DNA of 64,000 nucleotides from Providencia sp. PROV188 (GCF_027595165.1 NZ_CP097291.1:1550001-1614000); one strand, 5' to 3'; counted from the stretch's first letter, positions 9,963-21,058 are shown. A program made the numbers and translations. Notes: generated by a model from the letters alone, not told the origin.

Positions 9963-10137
9963 ATACCATATTACTTATTGTTCCCAAATGATTATTCATT
10001 CGATGTGGAGAATATTAACATAATTAAAGATAAAAACTAACAGTAGTGTGTTAAATATTGTTTCTAAATATTAATGAGAATAGATAGTCGAGAAAACATG
10101 TCCAAAATGAAACATGTTTTCTCGAATTAAATGAAAT

Positions 10138-11253
10138 TTATTTCTTCATTAAGAATTCTTCTTCAAGGAATTTTTCGGTGGCTTCTAAATTTTCACTTGG
10201 TGGTGCCACTTCATTCATCCACGCTTTGAGCAGGCTATACGAGACAGCCAGCACCACAGGACCAATGAATAAGCCAATCATACCGAATGATAAGATACCG
10301 CCGATAACTCCCACTAAAATAAGCACCATAGGAAGATCTGCACCCATTTTAATTAGCCAAGGTCGTAGCACTCCATCCATAGTGGCAACCACTGCCGCCC
10401 AAACCCCGAGAATAATTGCCCAGGTAGTATCTCCCGTCCAAAATAGCCACAGAACGGAAGGTACCATGACTAATAGTGGGCCAAGTTGTGCAACACAGCA
10501 GATAAAAATCAAGACCGTTAAAATGGCAGCATAGCTAATACCCGATAGAGCAAGACCAACCCCACCCACAATGGCTTGAATTAACGCAGTAACAACTACG
10601 CCAAGTGCGACTGCACGAATAGATTGTGCTGCAAGTACCACAGCCGCATCGCCGCGGATGCCCGCAAGACGTACAGCAAAGTGACGAACACCGATTGTCA
10701 CCAGCTCGCCTTTATAATAGAGCAGCCCACTAAACAGCAGCATCAATACGAGGTGGAATAAGAAGCGGCTGGCACTAACGGCCTGCGTTGCAAACCATCC
10801 TGCGGCTTGACCGAAATAAGGTTGTACTTTAGCCAATAACGCATTACCACCACTTGCTACTAAACTGTGCCAAGCGTAATACAGTTTCTCTCCGACCATA
10901 GGCACTTGATTCAGCCACTCTAAATCCGGCAAGGTGATACTGGCCGGTGACTTCGCCAATTCGATAAGCGGCGCACTGTTTTGAATAATGCTGCCAATCA
11001 AAATACTGGTTGGAATAACAAAAAGAAGGAAGATCAGTAGAACCATGGTCAGCGAAGCAAGCCAGCGCTTATTCCATAGGCGTGCTTGTAGTCGTAAGAG
11101 AATTGGCCAAGTAGCAATCACCATCATCCCCGCCCATACGAATCCTAAAATAAATGGGCTTAAGACCCAAAAACAGGTCGCTATCATAAAGATAATGGAG
11201 AGCAGTCCAAGGACGAGTTTGGGTAAATCCAAACGTTTTTGCGATTTTTCCAT
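10138..11253 (-). CDS. ydiK: AI-2E-type inner-membrane permease YdiK
   Basis: A polytopic membrane protein of 371 residues (E. coli YdiK 370) of the AI-2E transporter/PerM family. Two N-terminal hydrophobic pairs (LVLGLLSIIFMIATCFWVLSPF, WLASLTMVLLIFLLFVIPTSIL) precede an amphipathic soluble segment (about 95-150). A C-terminal cluster of helices follows, with the family motif region VALGVVVTALIQAIVGGVGLALSG and LGPLLVMVPSVLWLF. The substrate is unknown. The position next to rprA and divergent from ydiJ is as in E. coli. Confidence 0.9.
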   Translation of the reverse strand: MEKSQKRLDLPKLVLGLLSIIFMIATCFWVLSPFILGFVWAGMMVIATWPILLRLQARLWNKRWLASLTMVLLIFLLFVIPTSILIGSIIQNSAPLIELAKSPASITLPDLEWLNQVPMVGEKLYYAWHSLVASGGNALLAKVQPYFGQAAGWFATQAVSASRFLFHLVLMLLFSGLLYYKGELVTIGVRHFAVRLAGIRGDAAVVLAAQSIRAVALGVVVTALIQAIVGGVGLALSGISYAAILTVLIFICCVAQLGPLLVMVPSVLWLFWTGDTTWAIILGVWAAVVATMDGVLRPWLIKMGADLPMVLILVGVIGGILSFGMIGLFIGPVVLAVSYSLLKAWMNEVAPPSENLEATEKFLEEEFLMKK

Positions 11254-11507
11254 TAATGATCAATCCTTAACAAATGAAAATTCTGTGGGGTTAGGGCTTT
11301 TACAGGTGAAAATAGTGTAATTATTTTTCATGCTTAAAAGAAACGATATTGTGATATGGTTTTACTGACAATGTCACCGGCAGATGCGCTATCTTTACAG
11401 GCTGCGAGGGAACACTCCAATAAACCTTGTGCCTATTGTGCTACTTAAACTAAAGATAGTACATAACGACAAATGCGATTACTCAACAACAAGAGTCATG
11501 ATTAATA

Positions 11508-14500
11508 ATGATCCCGCGTATATCTGAAGCACCACATCTTAGTCAGTTAGCTATCCAATTTCTGCACGAGCTACAACAGCAAGGTTTTACTGGTGATACT
11601 GGCACCAGCTACGCTGAGCGTTTATCCATGGCGACTGACAACAGCATTTACCAACTATTACCACAAGCTGTCATCTTCCCGCGTTCCAGCGCTGACGTAC
11701 AAATCATTACGCGCGTCGCAGGGCAAGACAAATACCGTGAATTAAGTTTCACGCCACGCGGCGGGGGAACGGGCACTAATGGGCAATCACTCACCGAAGG
11801 GATTGTAGTGGACATGTCCCGCTATATGAATCGAATTTTAGAAATCAACCCAGAACAGGGATGGGTAAAAGTTGAAGCTGGCGTGATTAAAGACCAACTC
11901 AACCAATTTCTAAAACCGTATGGCTATTTTTTCTCTCCGGAGCTATCCACAAGTAACCGTGCGACATTGGGCGGGATGATCAACACAGATGCTTCTGGAC
12001 AGGGATCATTAGTGTATGGCAAAACGTCAGACCATGTTTTAGGGGTTAAAGCGATGGTTTTGGGTGGCGCTTGCCTTGATACTCGCGCTATGCCTATCGA
12101 ACTCGCCCAAACGATTGCGTTAGAGGATTCAGTCGAAGGGCGTATCTATAAAACTGTACTTGAACGCTGCTTAGAGCAACGTCCGTTAATTGAAGAAAAA
12201 TTTCCAAAACTAAACCGATTTTTAACGGGCTATGACTTACGCCATGTTTTTAATGATGACCTTACTCAGTTTGATTTAACGCGAATTTTAACAGGGTCTG
12301 AAGGCTCGCTGGCGTTTATTACGGAAGCCACGTTGGATATTACGCCGCTACCGAAAGTGCGCCGTTTGGTGAACGTCAAATATGATTCGTTTGAATCCGC
12401 ATTGCGTAACGCACCATTTATGGTGCAGGCGCAAGCACTCTCGGTAGAAACTGTCGACTCGAAAGTTTTGAATCTTGCGAAAGAAGATATTGTTTGGCAC
12501 TCCGTAAAATCGCTGATCACCGATGTACCGAATAAAGAGATGCTTGGGCTGAACATTGTTGAGTTTAGTGGCGATGATGCAGATGAAATCAATCGTTTGA
12601 CTGATAGCTTATGCCAGCGCCTTGATGAATTGATGGCGAGTCAGCAAGCGGGCGTGATTGGCTACCAAGTTTGTCATGACCTTGCTGATATTACTCGTAT
12701 CTATAATATGCGCAAAAAAGCAGTGGGATTATTGGGTAACAGCAAAGGTGCCGCGAAACCCATCCCATTTGTTGAGGATACCTGTGTACCACCGGAGCAT
12801 CTTGCGGATTATATCGAGGAATTCAGAGCGCTACTGGATAGCCATAAACTAAATTATGGGATGTTTGGTCATGTGGATGCAGGTGTTTTACACGTTCGCC
12901 CAGCATTAGATATGTGCGACCCTCAGCAAGAAATGTTAATGAAGCAAATTTCGGATGAAATTGTTACTTTGACTGCAAAATATGGCGGCTTACTGTGGGG
13001 GGAACACGGTAAAGGCTTCAGAGCGCAATATAGCCCAGAATTCTTTGGTGAAGTGCTTTACGGTGAGCTGCGTAATATTAAGGCGGCATTTGATCCCTAT
13101 AACCGTTTGAACCCCGGAAAAATTTGTCCACCAGCGGGTATCGATGCCCCAATGAAACAGGTGGATGCAACCAAACGCGGCACATACGATCGTCAAATCC
13201 CAATTCAAATACGCCAAGAGTTCCGAGGTGCGATGGATTGTAACGGCAACGGGCTTTGTTTCAACTTTGATGTAAAAAGTCAAATGTGCCCATCGATGAA
13301 AATTAGCCGCCAGCGCGTGCATTCACCGAAAGGTCGTGCAACGTTAGTTCGAGAATGGCTGCGTTTATTGGCGGAGCAGGGCGTTACAGCAGAGCAAATT
13401 GAAAAAGGCGTGAAAAGCGAGTCTCCATCGTTACGTGGGTTGATTGAAAAAACGCGTAACTCATGGCGGGCGAAGCAAGGGGATTATGATTTCTCCCATG
13501 AAGTAAAAGAGTCAATGTCTGGGTGTTTAGCCTGTAAAGCGTGCTCGACTCAGTGCCCCATTAAAATTGATGTGCCGTCTTTCCGGGCAAAATTTCTTGC
13601 GCTATATCATAGCCGTTACTTGCGACCAGTTCGTGACCATATTGTGGCGAATGTGGAAGCTAGTGCTCCGTTAATGTCAAAAGCACCGGGCGTTTTTAAC
13701 TTCTTCTTGCGTCAAACGGTGGTTCAGAAACTGAGCGAACACACTATTGGTATGGTGGATTTACCGTTATTTTCTCAACCGACGCTGAAACAGGAGTTAT
13801 CAGGGCATGCAGCGACCTCCCTGACATTAGAACAACTTGAAGGAATGTCTGCTAGCCAGCGCGAAAAACATGTGCTCGTGGTGCAAGACCCGTTCACTAG
13901 CTACTATGATGCAAAAGTGGTGGTGGATTTTGTTCGTCTGATCGAAAAGTTAGGCTATAAGCCTGTGTTACTCCCATTCTCACCGAATGGCAAAGCACAA
14001 CATATCAAAGGTTTCTTAAGCCGTTTTGCGAAAACTGCACGTAAAACATCAGACTTTTTAAATCGTGTTGCTAAACTGCAATTACCGATGGTGGGTGTCG
14101 ACCCTGCATTGGTACTGTGTTATCGCGATGAATATCATGAAATTTTAGGTGAGGAGCAATGCCAATTTACGGTAATGCTGGCTCATGAATGGCTAATCTC
14201 ATTACCGGAACAAACCAAAAATGACGGAACTGATGAGCAGCCTTGGTATCTCTTTGGTCACTGTACCGAATCAACGGCATTACCCAATAGCGCCAACCAA
14301 TGGGCTGCACTGTTTTCCCGTTACGGGCGTAAACTCACTAATGTGAGTGTTGGATGCTGTGGAATGGCGGGAACTTATGGTCATGAAGTCGCTAACCTTG
14401 AGAATTCAAAAGGTATTTACAATCTATCGTGGAAACCTGCGATAGAAAAACTACCCCTAGAACGCTGCTTAAGTTCGGGATATTCTTGTCGTAGCCAAGT

Positions 14501-14564
14501 AAAACGAATGGAAAAAACGGCAATCAAACACCCAATTCAAGCCTTACTGGAGATTGTTTCATGA
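11508..14564 (+). CDS. ydiJ: FAD-linked oxidase / Fe-S oxidoreductase YdiJ (D-2-hydroxyglutarate dehydrogenase type)
   Basis: A 1018-residue fusion, the same length as in E. coli. An N-terminal FAD-binding PCMH domain (SFTPRGGGTGTNGQS, about residue 85; ELSTSNRATLGGMINTDASG) and FAD-oxidase C domain are joined to a cysteine-rich Fe-S region. CNGNGLC...MCPSM and CLACKACSTQCP (about 680-690) are 4Fe-4S ligand motifs. A C-terminal CCG-type half (GHCTESTALP, SVGCCGMAGTYGHE) resembles GlpC/LldE. I recall that the E. coli protein is assigned D-2-hydroxyglutarate dehydrogenase activity; here that is inferred by homology. Its stop overlaps the menI start by four bases (ATGA), so the two are translationally coupled. 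Confidence 0.93.
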   Translation: MIPRISEAPHLSQLAIQFLHELQQQGFTGDTGTSYAERLSMATDNSIYQLLPQAVIFPRSSADVQIITRVAGQDKYRELSFTPRGGGTGTNGQSLTEGIVVDMSRYMNRILEINPEQGWVKVEAGVIKDQLNQFLKPYGYFFSPELSTSNRATLGGMINTDASGQGSLVYGKTSDHVLGVKAMVLGGACLDTRAMPIELAQTIALEDSVEGRIYKTVLERCLEQRPLIEEKFPKLNRFLTGYDLRHVFNDDLTQFDLTRILTGSEGSLAFITEATLDITPLPKVRRLVNVKYDSFESALRNAPFMVQAQALSVETVDSKVLNLAKEDIVWHSVKSLITDVPNKEMLGLNIVEFSGDDADEINRLTDSLCQRLDELMASQQAGVIGYQVCHDLADITRIYNMRKKAVGLLGNSKGAAKPIPFVEDTCVPPEHLADYIEEFRALLDSHKLNYGMFGHVDAGVLHVRPALDMCDPQQEMLMKQISDEIVTLTAKYGGLLWGEHGKGFRAQYSPEFFGEVLYGELRNIKAAFDPYNRLNPGKICPPAGIDAPMKQVDATKRGTYDRQIPIQIRQEFRGAMDCNGNGLCFNFDVKSQMCPSMKISRQRVHSPKGRATLVREWLRLLAEQGVTAEQIEKGVKSESPSLRGLIEKTRNSWRAKQGDYDFSHEVKESMSGCLACKACSTQCPIKIDVPSFRAKFLALYHSRYLRPVRDHIVANVEASAPLMSKAPGVFNFFLRQTVVQKLSEHTIGMVDLPLFSQPTLKQELSGHAATSLTLEQLEGMSASQREKHVLVVQDPFTSYYDAKVVVDFVRLIEKLGYKPVLLPFSPNGKAQHIKGFLSRFAKTARKTSDFLNRVAKLQLPMVGVDPALVLCYRDEYHEILGEEQCQFTVMLAHEWLISLPEQTKNDGTDEQPWYLFGHCTESTALPNSANQWAALFSRYGRKLTNVSVGCCGMAGTYGHEVANLENSKGIYNLSWKPAIEKLPLERCLSSGYSCRSQVKRMEKTAIKHPIQALLEIVS

Positions 14565-14977
14565 TTTGGAAGCGTCAATTTAACTTGCAACAAATGGCGG
14601 CAATGGCTGAAAGCTGTATGTTAGGCCATATAGGGATTGAAATTACAGGCTTTGGTGATGACTACCTTGAAGGTACCATGCCAGTCGACCATCGCACCAA
14701 ACAGCCTTTTGGTTTGCTACACGGTGGTGCTTCGGTTGTATTGGCTGAATCCTTAGGTTCAATCGCAGGCTACCTATGCAGTGAAGGTGATCAACGTGTA
14801 GTTGGTGTGGAAATTAACGCAAACCATATTCGTGCAGCGCGAGAAGGTGTGGTGAGAGGTGTATGCAAACCGATTCATCTAGGGCGCCGTCAGCAAGTGT
14901 GGAATATCGAAATTTTTAACGAGAAAAACCAACTGTGTTGCACCTCCCGTTTAACAACTGCCGTATTGTTTGAATAA
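14561..14977 (+). CDS. menI: 1,4-dihydroxy-2-naphthoyl-CoA thioesterase (hotdog fold)
   Basis: MenI (YdiI) hydrolyses DHNA-CoA in menaquinone biosynthesis. The product has 138 residues (E. coli 136) of the PaaI/hotdog family. QPFGLLHGGASVVLAESLGS contains the catalytic Glu of the LAES segment, and VGVEINANHIRAAREG is the second hotdog block. The start codon overlaps the ydiJ stop. A hairpin terminator follows the stop by 20 bases. Confidence 0.94.
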   Translation: MIWKRQFNLQQMAAMAESCMLGHIGIEITGFGDDYLEGTMPVDHRTKQPFGLLHGGASVVLAESLGSIAGYLCSEGDQRVVGVEINANHIRAAREGVVRGVCKPIHLGRRQQVWNIEIFNEKNQLCCTSRLTTAVLFE

Positions 14978-14996
14978 TCAGCAGTTTGTTTCTTCT

Positions 14997-15023
14997 GATA
15001 CCCTCAGTTTATTTGAGGGTATC
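14997..15023 (+). terminator. Terminator of ydiJ-menI
   Basis: GATACCCTCA-gtttatt-TGAGGGTATC, followed by a mixed T-rich stretch. Confidence 0.7.
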
Positions 15024-15278
15024 AATCCTATATTTATCTTTCATATCAATTCTTTATAACTTATCTAATTTATTCATTCTCATTCAATGAATGTGGTACT
15101 AAACCGAATATCACTTTATTAATTTGTGTTATTTTTATGTACTCAATAATACATAAAAAACATTATCATGAATGAGATTTATTTCTTAATTATTAATTGG
15201 TTAGATATTTCCATAAACTAAAATCCTGTCAGTAAACCGTTCTCATCGCTATAACCTCTTAAAACAAATGGTTGAAGT

Positions 15279-15297
15279 CATATGGGTAATCATTACC
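15279..15297 (+). promoter_or_regulatory. Fur-like palindrome in the suf promoter region
   Basis: Contains the perfect 13-bp palindrome GGTAATCATTACC (15285-15297). The 19-bp window matches the Fur consensus at 14 positions. It lies 64 bases before the sufA start. Fur repression of suf is established in E. coli; the site here is inferred. No IscR type 2 site was evident by eye. Confidence 0.55.
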
Positions 15298-15360
15298 ATG
15301 TCATATAGAGAAGAAATCGCTGATAACAGGCTGAAAAACCATAAGAAAAGTGAGGTCAAT

Positions 15361-15729
15361 ATGACTGGTGGTGTAGAAACATTTTCATTGGATGAAAATT
15401 CATGGCAGGGCGTCAGCCTAACCCCAAGTGCCGCTAAACAGATCAATAAGTTAGTTCTTCAAACACCGAATAGTAAAGGTCTATCCCTCGGCGTGAAACA
15501 GTCGGGATGTGCAGGTTTTGGATACGTCTTCGAGATGATTGAAAACCCAACCGATGACCACTTAGTGTTTGAACTCGATGGCGCACACTTGTATGTGCCT
15601 AAAAAAGCAATGCCATTCATTGATGGCACGGTAGTGGATTATGTCCAAGAAGGGCTTAACCATATTTTTAAATTTAATAACCCGAAAGCTCAACATGCCT
15701 GTGGGTGTGGTGAAAGCTTCGGCGTTTAA
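15361..15729 (+). CDS. sufA: Fe-S cluster assembly scaffold/carrier SufA
   Basis: An A-type carrier that receives Fe-S clusters from SufBCD and delivers them to apoproteins. With the ATG at 15361 the product has 122 residues, the E. coli length. The three ligand cysteines are present: VKQSGCAGFGY and the C-terminal CGCGESFGV. The frame stays open upstream to an ATG at 15268, but those extra residues have no counterpart in E. coli SufA. GAGG lies 7 bases before 15361 and the Fur-like palindrome falls inside the extension, so I chose the shorter form. First gene of sufABCDSE. Confidence 0.95.
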   Translation: MTGGVETFSLDENSWQGVSLTPSAAKQINKLVLQTPNSKGLSLGVKQSGCAGFGYVFEMIENPTDDHLVFELDGAHLYVPKKAMPFIDGTVVDYVQEGLNHIFKFNNPKAQHACGCGESFGV

Positions 15730-15745
15730 CTTGTGAAGCTAGATT

Positions 15746-17245
15746 ATGTCTCAGAGCAATGTAGAAGTTGGCGAAGATGTTCAAAGCTGGCTTGATGAAA
15801 AACGTTATAAAGAAGGCTTTTTTACCCAAGTTGCCACCGATGAGATGGCAAAAGGGCTAAATGAAGAGGTGGTTCGTGCTATTTCTGCGAAGCGTAATGA
15901 ACCTGAGTGGATGCTGCAATTTCGTCTTGATGCCTTTAATCACTGGAAAGGCATGGAAGAGCCACACTGGCTGAAAGCCCATTATCCAAATTTGGATTAC
16001 CAAGATTATAGCTATTATTCCGCGCCATCTTGCGGGTCGTGTGATGATGCCTGTGGTTCACAGCCAGGCGCGACACAATCAACAGGCGCTGCGGAAGAAG
16101 CGAATTACCTGACGAGCGAAGTGGAAGATGCCTTCAATCAGCTTGGTGTGCCTGTCCGTGAAGGCAGTAAAGTGGCGGTAGATGCGATTTTTGACTCCGT
16201 TTCTGTATCAACAACCTACCGTGGCGATTTAGCCAAGCACGGGATCATTTTCTGCTCGTTCAGCGAAGCTATTCAAGAATACCCTGAGCTGGTTCAAAAA
16301 TATTTAGGTAGCGTCGTCTCGAGTCACGATAACTTTTTTGCTGCACTGAATGCAGCCGTGGCATCGGACGGAACTTTTGTTTACATCCCGAAAGGGGTGC
16401 GTTGCCCTATGGAGTTATCGACTTATTTCCGTATTAATGCGGCAAAAACAGGGCAATTTGAACGCACAATATTAATTGCCGACGAAGGCAGTTATGTGAG
16501 TTACATCGAAGGGTGTTCAGCACCAGTGAGGGATAGCTATCAATTGCACGCAGCTGTTGTGGAAGTGATTATCCATAAAGATGCCGAAGTGAAGTACTCG
16601 ACAGTTCAAAACTGGTTCTCGGGTGGTGATAGCGAAACGGGGGGAATTCTCAATTTCGTGACTAAGCGTGCCCTGTGCGAAGGGGAAAATTCCAAAATGT
16701 CATGGACACAATCCGAAACAGGTTCTGCCATTACGTGGAAATACCCAAGCGTGATTTTAAAAGGGGATAACTCTGTTGGGGAATTTTTCTCTGTCGCGCT
16801 GACCAACGGTAACCAACAAGCGGATACGGGCACCAAAATGATCCACATTGGCAAAAATACCCGCTCAACGATTATCTCAAAAGGGATTTCGGCAGGTAAA
16901 AGCCAAAATAGTTATCGTGGGCTCGTCAAAATACTTCCGAGTGCCCATAACGCTCGTAATTTTACCCAATGTGACTCCATGCTGATTGGTACCCAATGTG
17001 GCGCTCATACCTTCCCGTATGTGGAAGTGAAGAACAATACCGCGCAATTAGAACATGAAGCGACAACGTCGCGCATTGGTGAAGACCAGCTGTTTTATTG
17101 CTTGCAACGTGGGATCAGCGAAGATGACGCTATCTCAATGATTGTTAACGGCTTCTGTAAAGATGTTTTCTCAGAATTGCCACTAGAGTTTGCCGTTGAG
17201 GCACAAAAATTATTGGCTATCAGCTTAGAACACAGTGTGGGCTGA
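15746..17245 (+). CDS. sufB: Fe-S cluster scaffold subunit SufB
   Basis: Core of the SufBC2D scaffold on which the cluster is built. The product has 499 residues (E. coli 495). An N-terminal cysteine motif [10 protein letters not shown] is present. The beta-helix core contains SCSAPV-like EGCSAPV (cysteine ligand region), [20 protein letters not shown] and [25 protein letters not shown]. The C-terminal block is [23 protein letters not shown], typical of SufB/SufD. It begins 16 bases after sufA. Confidence 0.97.
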   Translation: MSQSNVEVGEDVQSWLDEKRYKEGFFTQVATDEMAKGLNEEVVRAISAKRNEPEWMLQFRLDAFNHWKGMEEPHWLKAHYPNLDYQDYSYYSAPSCGSCDDACGSQPGATQSTGAAEEANYLTSEVEDAFNQLGVPVREGSKVAVDAIFDSVSVSTTYRGDLAKHGIIFCSFSEAIQEYPELVQKYLGSVVSSHDNFFAALNAAVASDGTFVYIPKGVRCPMELSTYFRINAAKTGQFERTILIADEGSYVSYIEGCSAPVRDSYQLHAAVVEVIIHKDAEVKYSTVQNWFSGGDSETGGILNFVTKRALCEGENSKMSWTQSETGSAITWKYPSVILKGDNSVGEFFSVALTNGNQQADTGTKMIHIGKNTRSTIISKGISAGKSQNSYRGLVKILPSAHNARNFTQCDSMLIGTQCGAHTFPYVEVKNNTAQLEHEATTSRIGEDQLFYCLQRGISEDDAISMIVNGFCKDVFSELPLEFAVEAQKLLAISLEHSVG

Positions 17246-17290
17246 TCCTAACCGAGTTTAGTTGCGCTTGAGCGCTAAAGGCATGTTGAT

Positions 17291-18037
17291 ATGTTAAGTA
17301 TTAAAGATTTACATGTAAGTGTAGAAGGTAATGAAATTTTAAAAGGGCTGTCTCTGGAAATTAAACCGGGTGAAGTTCATGCGATTATGGGACCAAACGG
17401 TTCGGGTAAAAGTACTTTGTCCGCAACCCTAGCAGGCCGTGAAGATTACCAAATTGATAGTGGTGAAGTGACATTCAACGGTAAGGATTTACTTGAGTTA
17501 GATCCAGAGGAACGCGCGGGTGAAGGGATTTTTCTTGCATTCCAATATCCGGTTGAAATTCCGGGTGTGAGTAACCAATTTTTCCTGCAAACGTCAGTGA
17601 ATGCGGTGCGCGAATATCGCCAGCAAGAGGCGTTAGACCGCTTTGATTTCCAAGATTTTATCGAAGATAAAATCGAATTGTTGGATATGCCACAAGACCT
17701 GCTTACTCGTTCAGTTAACGTAGGTTTCTCCGGTGGAGAGAAAAAACGGAATGACATTTTACAGATGGCAGCGTTAGAGCCTAAGTTATGTATTTTAGAT
17801 GAAACCGATTCGGGTTTAGATATCGATGCGCTAAAAATCGTCTCCAATGGCGTGAATTCACTACGTACACCAGAGCGTTCATTTATTATCGTGACCCACT
17901 ATCAGCGAATTTTGGACTATGTAAAACCTGATTTTGTTCACGTCCTGTATCAAGGAAAAATCATCAAATCCGGTGATTTCAGTTTAGCGAAAAAACTGGA
18001 GGAGCAAGGCTATGGCTGGCTTATTGACCAACAGTGA
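17291..18037 (+). CDS. sufC: Fe-S assembly ATPase SufC
   Basis: ABC-type ATPase that drives conformational change of SufBD. The product has 248 residues. Walker A is GPNGSGKST (34-42), the family-specific signature is FSGGEKKRNDI, and Walker B is LCILDETDSGLD, with the Suf-type Glu-Thr-Asp variation. It ends 26 bases inside the start of sufD, indicating translational coupling. Confidence 0.97.
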   Translation: MLSIKDLHVSVEGNEILKGLSLEIKPGEVHAIMGPNGSGKSTLSATLAGREDYQIDSGEVTFNGKDLLELDPEERAGEGIFLAFQYPVEIPGVSNQFFLQTSVNAVREYRQQEALDRFDFQDFIEDKIELLDMPQDLLTRSVNVGFSGGEKKRNDILQMAALEPKLCILDETDSGLDIDALKIVSNGVNSLRTPERSFIIVTHYQRILDYVKPDFVHVLYQGKIIKSGDFSLAKKLEEQGYGWLIDQQ

Positions 18038-19319
18038 AAGAGCGGAAAAACGCGCTGCGGTTGATGCTTTAAATCAGCAGGCAATGCGCCGTTTTGAAAC
18101 GCTATATGAGCAAGGATTAGGTGGAAAATCTCAGCACGCTCAAACCCATTGGAGCCTTGCTAAACACGTAGGGCTGCCCGCTTTTCGTCATGAAGACTGG
18201 CACTATACTCCGTTAAACAGCGTGTTAAATACCCACTACCGTTTTAGCTCACAAGAACAGCAGGCACCGCTAAGTGACGCACTCGCATTAGCTATCGATG
18301 CCTATCGTGTTGTGTTGGTGGATGGACGCTACAATGCGGAACTGAGCTCTGTCGATACGGGGGAATTTCAAGTTTCTCTGCTCGATAGCCAAGACTGGCT
18401 ACCAGATGCGGTGAACAGCGAGATTTTCTTACATTTAACGGAATGCCTAGCGGCTCAACCGCTTATCATCCAGTTAGCTGCCAATAAAGTTGCGACTAAG
18501 CCACTCTATTTACTGAATATCTCCAGTGGTAGCCATGATCCAAGCTCAATGAACATGAGCCAATATCGCTATCATTTGACTCTGGGGAACAATAGCCAGT
18601 CTCAAGTGATTGAACACTTTGTCAGTTTAGATGACCAAGCGCATCTTACTGGTGGGCGTTTAACGGTTGAAGTGGGTGATAACGCTCAGTTTACCCATTT
18701 CAAACTGATGACAGAAAACCCACAGGCGCAGCACTTTGCTCATAATGACATTGTGGTGGGGCGTGATAGCCAAGTGAAAAGTAGCTGCTTTTTATTAGGT
18801 GCAGGGCTAACCCGTCATCATACAAGTAGCCGTCTTGACGGTGAAAATACGGAATTCGAGTTAAACAGCCTGTTGTTGCCGCAAGGTAATGAAATTGCCG
18901 ACACACGCAGCTATCTTGAACACAATGCGGGTTATTGTAATAGCCGACAGCTGCATAAAGTGATCGCCATGGATAGCAGCAAAGCGGTATTCAACGGGAT
19001 GATCAAAGTTGACCCTAACGCGCTGAAAACAGACGGTCAAATGACTAACAATACTCTGTTACTGGGTGAAAAAGCGGAAATTGACACGAAGCCTCAACTG
19101 GAGATCTATGCTGATGACGTGAAGTGTGGTCATGGGGCAACGGTTGGGCGCATCGATGATGAGCAACTCTTTTATCTACGCTCTAGAGGGATTGATAGTC
19201 AAGCTGCTAAACAGATGATTATCAATGCATTCGCAGCTGAATTAACCGAATCTATTACCATCGATGGGTTAAAACAGGCCGTGATGGCGAATATTCATCA
19301 ACGCTTAGCGGAGGTGTAA
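18012..19319 (+). CDS. sufD: Fe-S cluster assembly protein SufD
   Basis: Partner of SufB in the SufBC2D complex, needed for iron entry. The product has 435 residues (E. coli 423). It starts [11 protein letters not shown], comparable with E. coli MAGLPNSS. The HEDWHYTPL segment (about residue 57) and the C-terminal [23 protein letters not shown] define the family. The conserved His of the SufB-SufD interface lies in KCGHGAT. It overlaps sufC by 26 bases and sufS follows after 4 bases. Confidence 0.96.
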   Translation: MAGLLTNSERAEKRAAVDALNQQAMRRFETLYEQGLGGKSQHAQTHWSLAKHVGLPAFRHEDWHYTPLNSVLNTHYRFSSQEQQAPLSDALALAIDAYRVVLVDGRYNAELSSVDTGEFQVSLLDSQDWLPDAVNSEIFLHLTECLAAQPLIIQLAANKVATKPLYLLNISSGSHDPSSMNMSQYRYHLTLGNNSQSQVIEHFVSLDDQAHLTGGRLTVEVGDNAQFTHFKLMTENPQAQHFAHNDIVVGRDSQVKSSCFLLGAGLTRHHTSSRLDGENTEFELNSLLLPQGNEIADTRSYLEHNAGYCNSRQLHKVIAMDSSKAVFNGMIKVDPNALKTDGQMTNNTLLLGEKAEIDTKPQLEIYADDVKCGHGATVGRIDDEQLFYLRSRGIDSQAAKQMIINAFAAELTESITIDGLKQAVMANIHQRLAEV

Positions 19320-19323
19320 ACCG

Positions 19324-20562
19324 ATGTTATTTGATGTTGAATCGGTCAGGCAGGATTTTCCTGCCTTAGCGCAATCCGTGAATAACCATCCATTGGTCTA
19401 TTTAGATAGTGCGGCGAGTGCTCAAAAGCCTCAGCAGGTTGTGGATGCAGAGAGTCAATTTACGTTGCATCAATACGCGGCAGTGCACCGTGGGGTTCAT
19501 ACGTTAAGCGCGAATGCCACCACGCTGGTGGAAAATGTTCGCCAAAAAGCCGCGGATTTTTTGCATGCGGCCTCCCCTGAAGAGATAGTGTTTGTCAAAG
19601 GGACGACGGAAGGGATTAACCTTGTTGCTAATAGCTTTGGGCGCCAGTTTATCCAGCAAGGTGATAATATTATTATCACTGAAATGGAGCACCATGCGAA
19701 CATTGTTCCTTGGTTTATGTTGGCGCAAGAGCGTGGCTTTGAAGTCAGAATCCTGCCTATCCTTGAGGATGGTACCCTCGATGCCACTCAGCTCGCACAA
19801 CTCATCGATGTGCGTACAAAACTCTTCAGTTTCACTCATATTTCCAATGTGCTTGGTACCGTTAATCCGGTGAAAAAATTGATTTCACAAGCGCGTGAAA
19901 TTGCAGGGAGGTATGGAAATAGGCTGACCATCCTCGTGGATGGTGCACAAGGGGCGATGCATCAACAGGTGGATGTACAAGCGCTAGATTGCGATTTTTA
20001 TGTTTGTTCAGGCCATAAGCTATATGGACCAACCGGTATTGGGATCCTCTACGGCAAGAAGGCATTGCTTGAAAAAATGCCGCCTTGGGAAGGGGGTGGG
20101 GCGATGATCCGCCAAGTCAGCCTGAAAAAAGGAGTCACATTTGCGGACATTCCATGGCGATTTGAAGCTGGCACCCCAAATATTAGTGGTATCATTGGGT
20201 TAGGCGCAGCTTTAGACTATCTCAATGAGTTAGGATTAAGCGAAACTTTTACGTATGAAAAGCAATTGATGCAATATGCGACGGATTTGCTTAAGCAAGT
20301 GCCTTCCCTTCATTTATATGGGAATGACCAACGTGAAGGCGTGATAGCCTTTAATTTAGGTGAACATCATGCTTATGATGTTGGGGCATTTCTGGATAGA
20401 TATGGGATTGCTATTCGTACTGGGCACCACTGTGCTATGCCATTAATGGAACATTATCAAGTTCCTGCGATGTGTCGGGCATCTATTGGTGTTTATACGA
20501 CTAAGCAGGATATCGATGCTTTGTATAATGCGTTACTGCGTGTTAAACAATTACTTGGCTAG
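19324..20562 (+). CDS. sufS: Cysteine desulfurase SufS (class V aminotransferase fold)
   Basis: PLP enzyme that takes sulfur from cysteine and passes it to SufE. The product has 412 residues (E. coli 406). The PLP lysine lies in [16 protein letters not shown] (about 231), the PLP-stacking His in [11 protein letters not shown], and the persulfide Cys in [11 protein letters not shown] (about 370). It begins 4 bases after sufD with GGAGG at the junction. Confidence 0.97.
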   Translation: MLFDVESVRQDFPALAQSVNNHPLVYLDSAASAQKPQQVVDAESQFTLHQYAAVHRGVHTLSANATTLVENVRQKAADFLHAASPEEIVFVKGTTEGINLVANSFGRQFIQQGDNIIITEMEHHANIVPWFMLAQERGFEVRILPILEDGTLDATQLAQLIDVRTKLFSFTHISNVLGTVNPVKKLISQAREIAGRYGNRLTILVDGAQGAMHQQVDVQALDCDFYVCSGHKLYGPTGIGILYGKKALLEKMPPWEGGGAMIRQVSLKKGVTFADIPWRFEAGTPNISGIIGLGAALDYLNELGLSETFTYEKQLMQYATDLLKQVPSLHLYGNDQREGVIAFNLGEHHAYDVGAFLDRYGIAIRTGHHCAMPLMEHYQVPAMCRASIGVYTTKQDIDALYNALLRVKQLLG

Positions 20563-20634
20563 ATACCGATGGTATATCGAAGTCACCGTATTGCAGCAAA
20601 TAGAGATTGTAGCAGATAGAGAGAAGGAAATATT

Positions 20635-21051
20635 ATGTCGGCGTTACCCGATGAAGCGAAGCTATTACGCAATTTTGCACGTTGCCAAGATTGGGAAGAA
20701 CGCTATTTGTATATGATTGAACTGGGCGGGCGATTACCTGCGTTATCTGAAGCTCAACAGGTGGATGATAACTTGATAGCAGGTTGCCAAAGCCAAGTGT
20801 GGATTGATATGCAAAAACAACCGGATGGTCATGTTGTTCTTGCCGGAGATAGTGATGCCGCTATTGTTAAAGGGTTAGTGGCGATTGTGATTATTCTCTT
20901 TCAAGGAAAAACACCTGAACAGATCCTTGCTGTGGATGTAAAACACTTTTTCCAGCAATTGGCGCTTGAGCAGCATCTTACGCCTTCTCGGACTCAAGGT
21001 TTAAATGGCATGATTAAGTCGATTTTAGCGCGAGCTCACCAACTTCTTTAA
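20635..21051 (+). CDS. sufE: Cysteine desulfurization sulfur acceptor SufE
   Basis: Accepts persulfide sulfur from SufS on a single cysteine and hands it to SufB. The product has 138 residues, the same as E. coli. The active Cys51 is in LIAGCQSQVW. The typical DSDAAIVKGLVAIVIIL and QHLTPSRTQGL follow. Start chosen by the N-terminal match to E. coli (MALLPDKEKLLRNF versus MSALPDEAKLLRNF) and by AAGGA upstream. The 72-base gap after sufS contains nothing obvious. Confidence 0.97.
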   Translation: MSALPDEAKLLRNFARCQDWEERYLYMIELGGRLPALSEAQQVDDNLIAGCQSQVWIDMQKQPDGHVVLAGDSDAAIVKGLVAIVIILFQGKTPEQILAVDVKHFFQQLALEQHLTPSRTQGLNGMIKSILARAHQLL

Positions 21052-21058
21052 GTACTCA

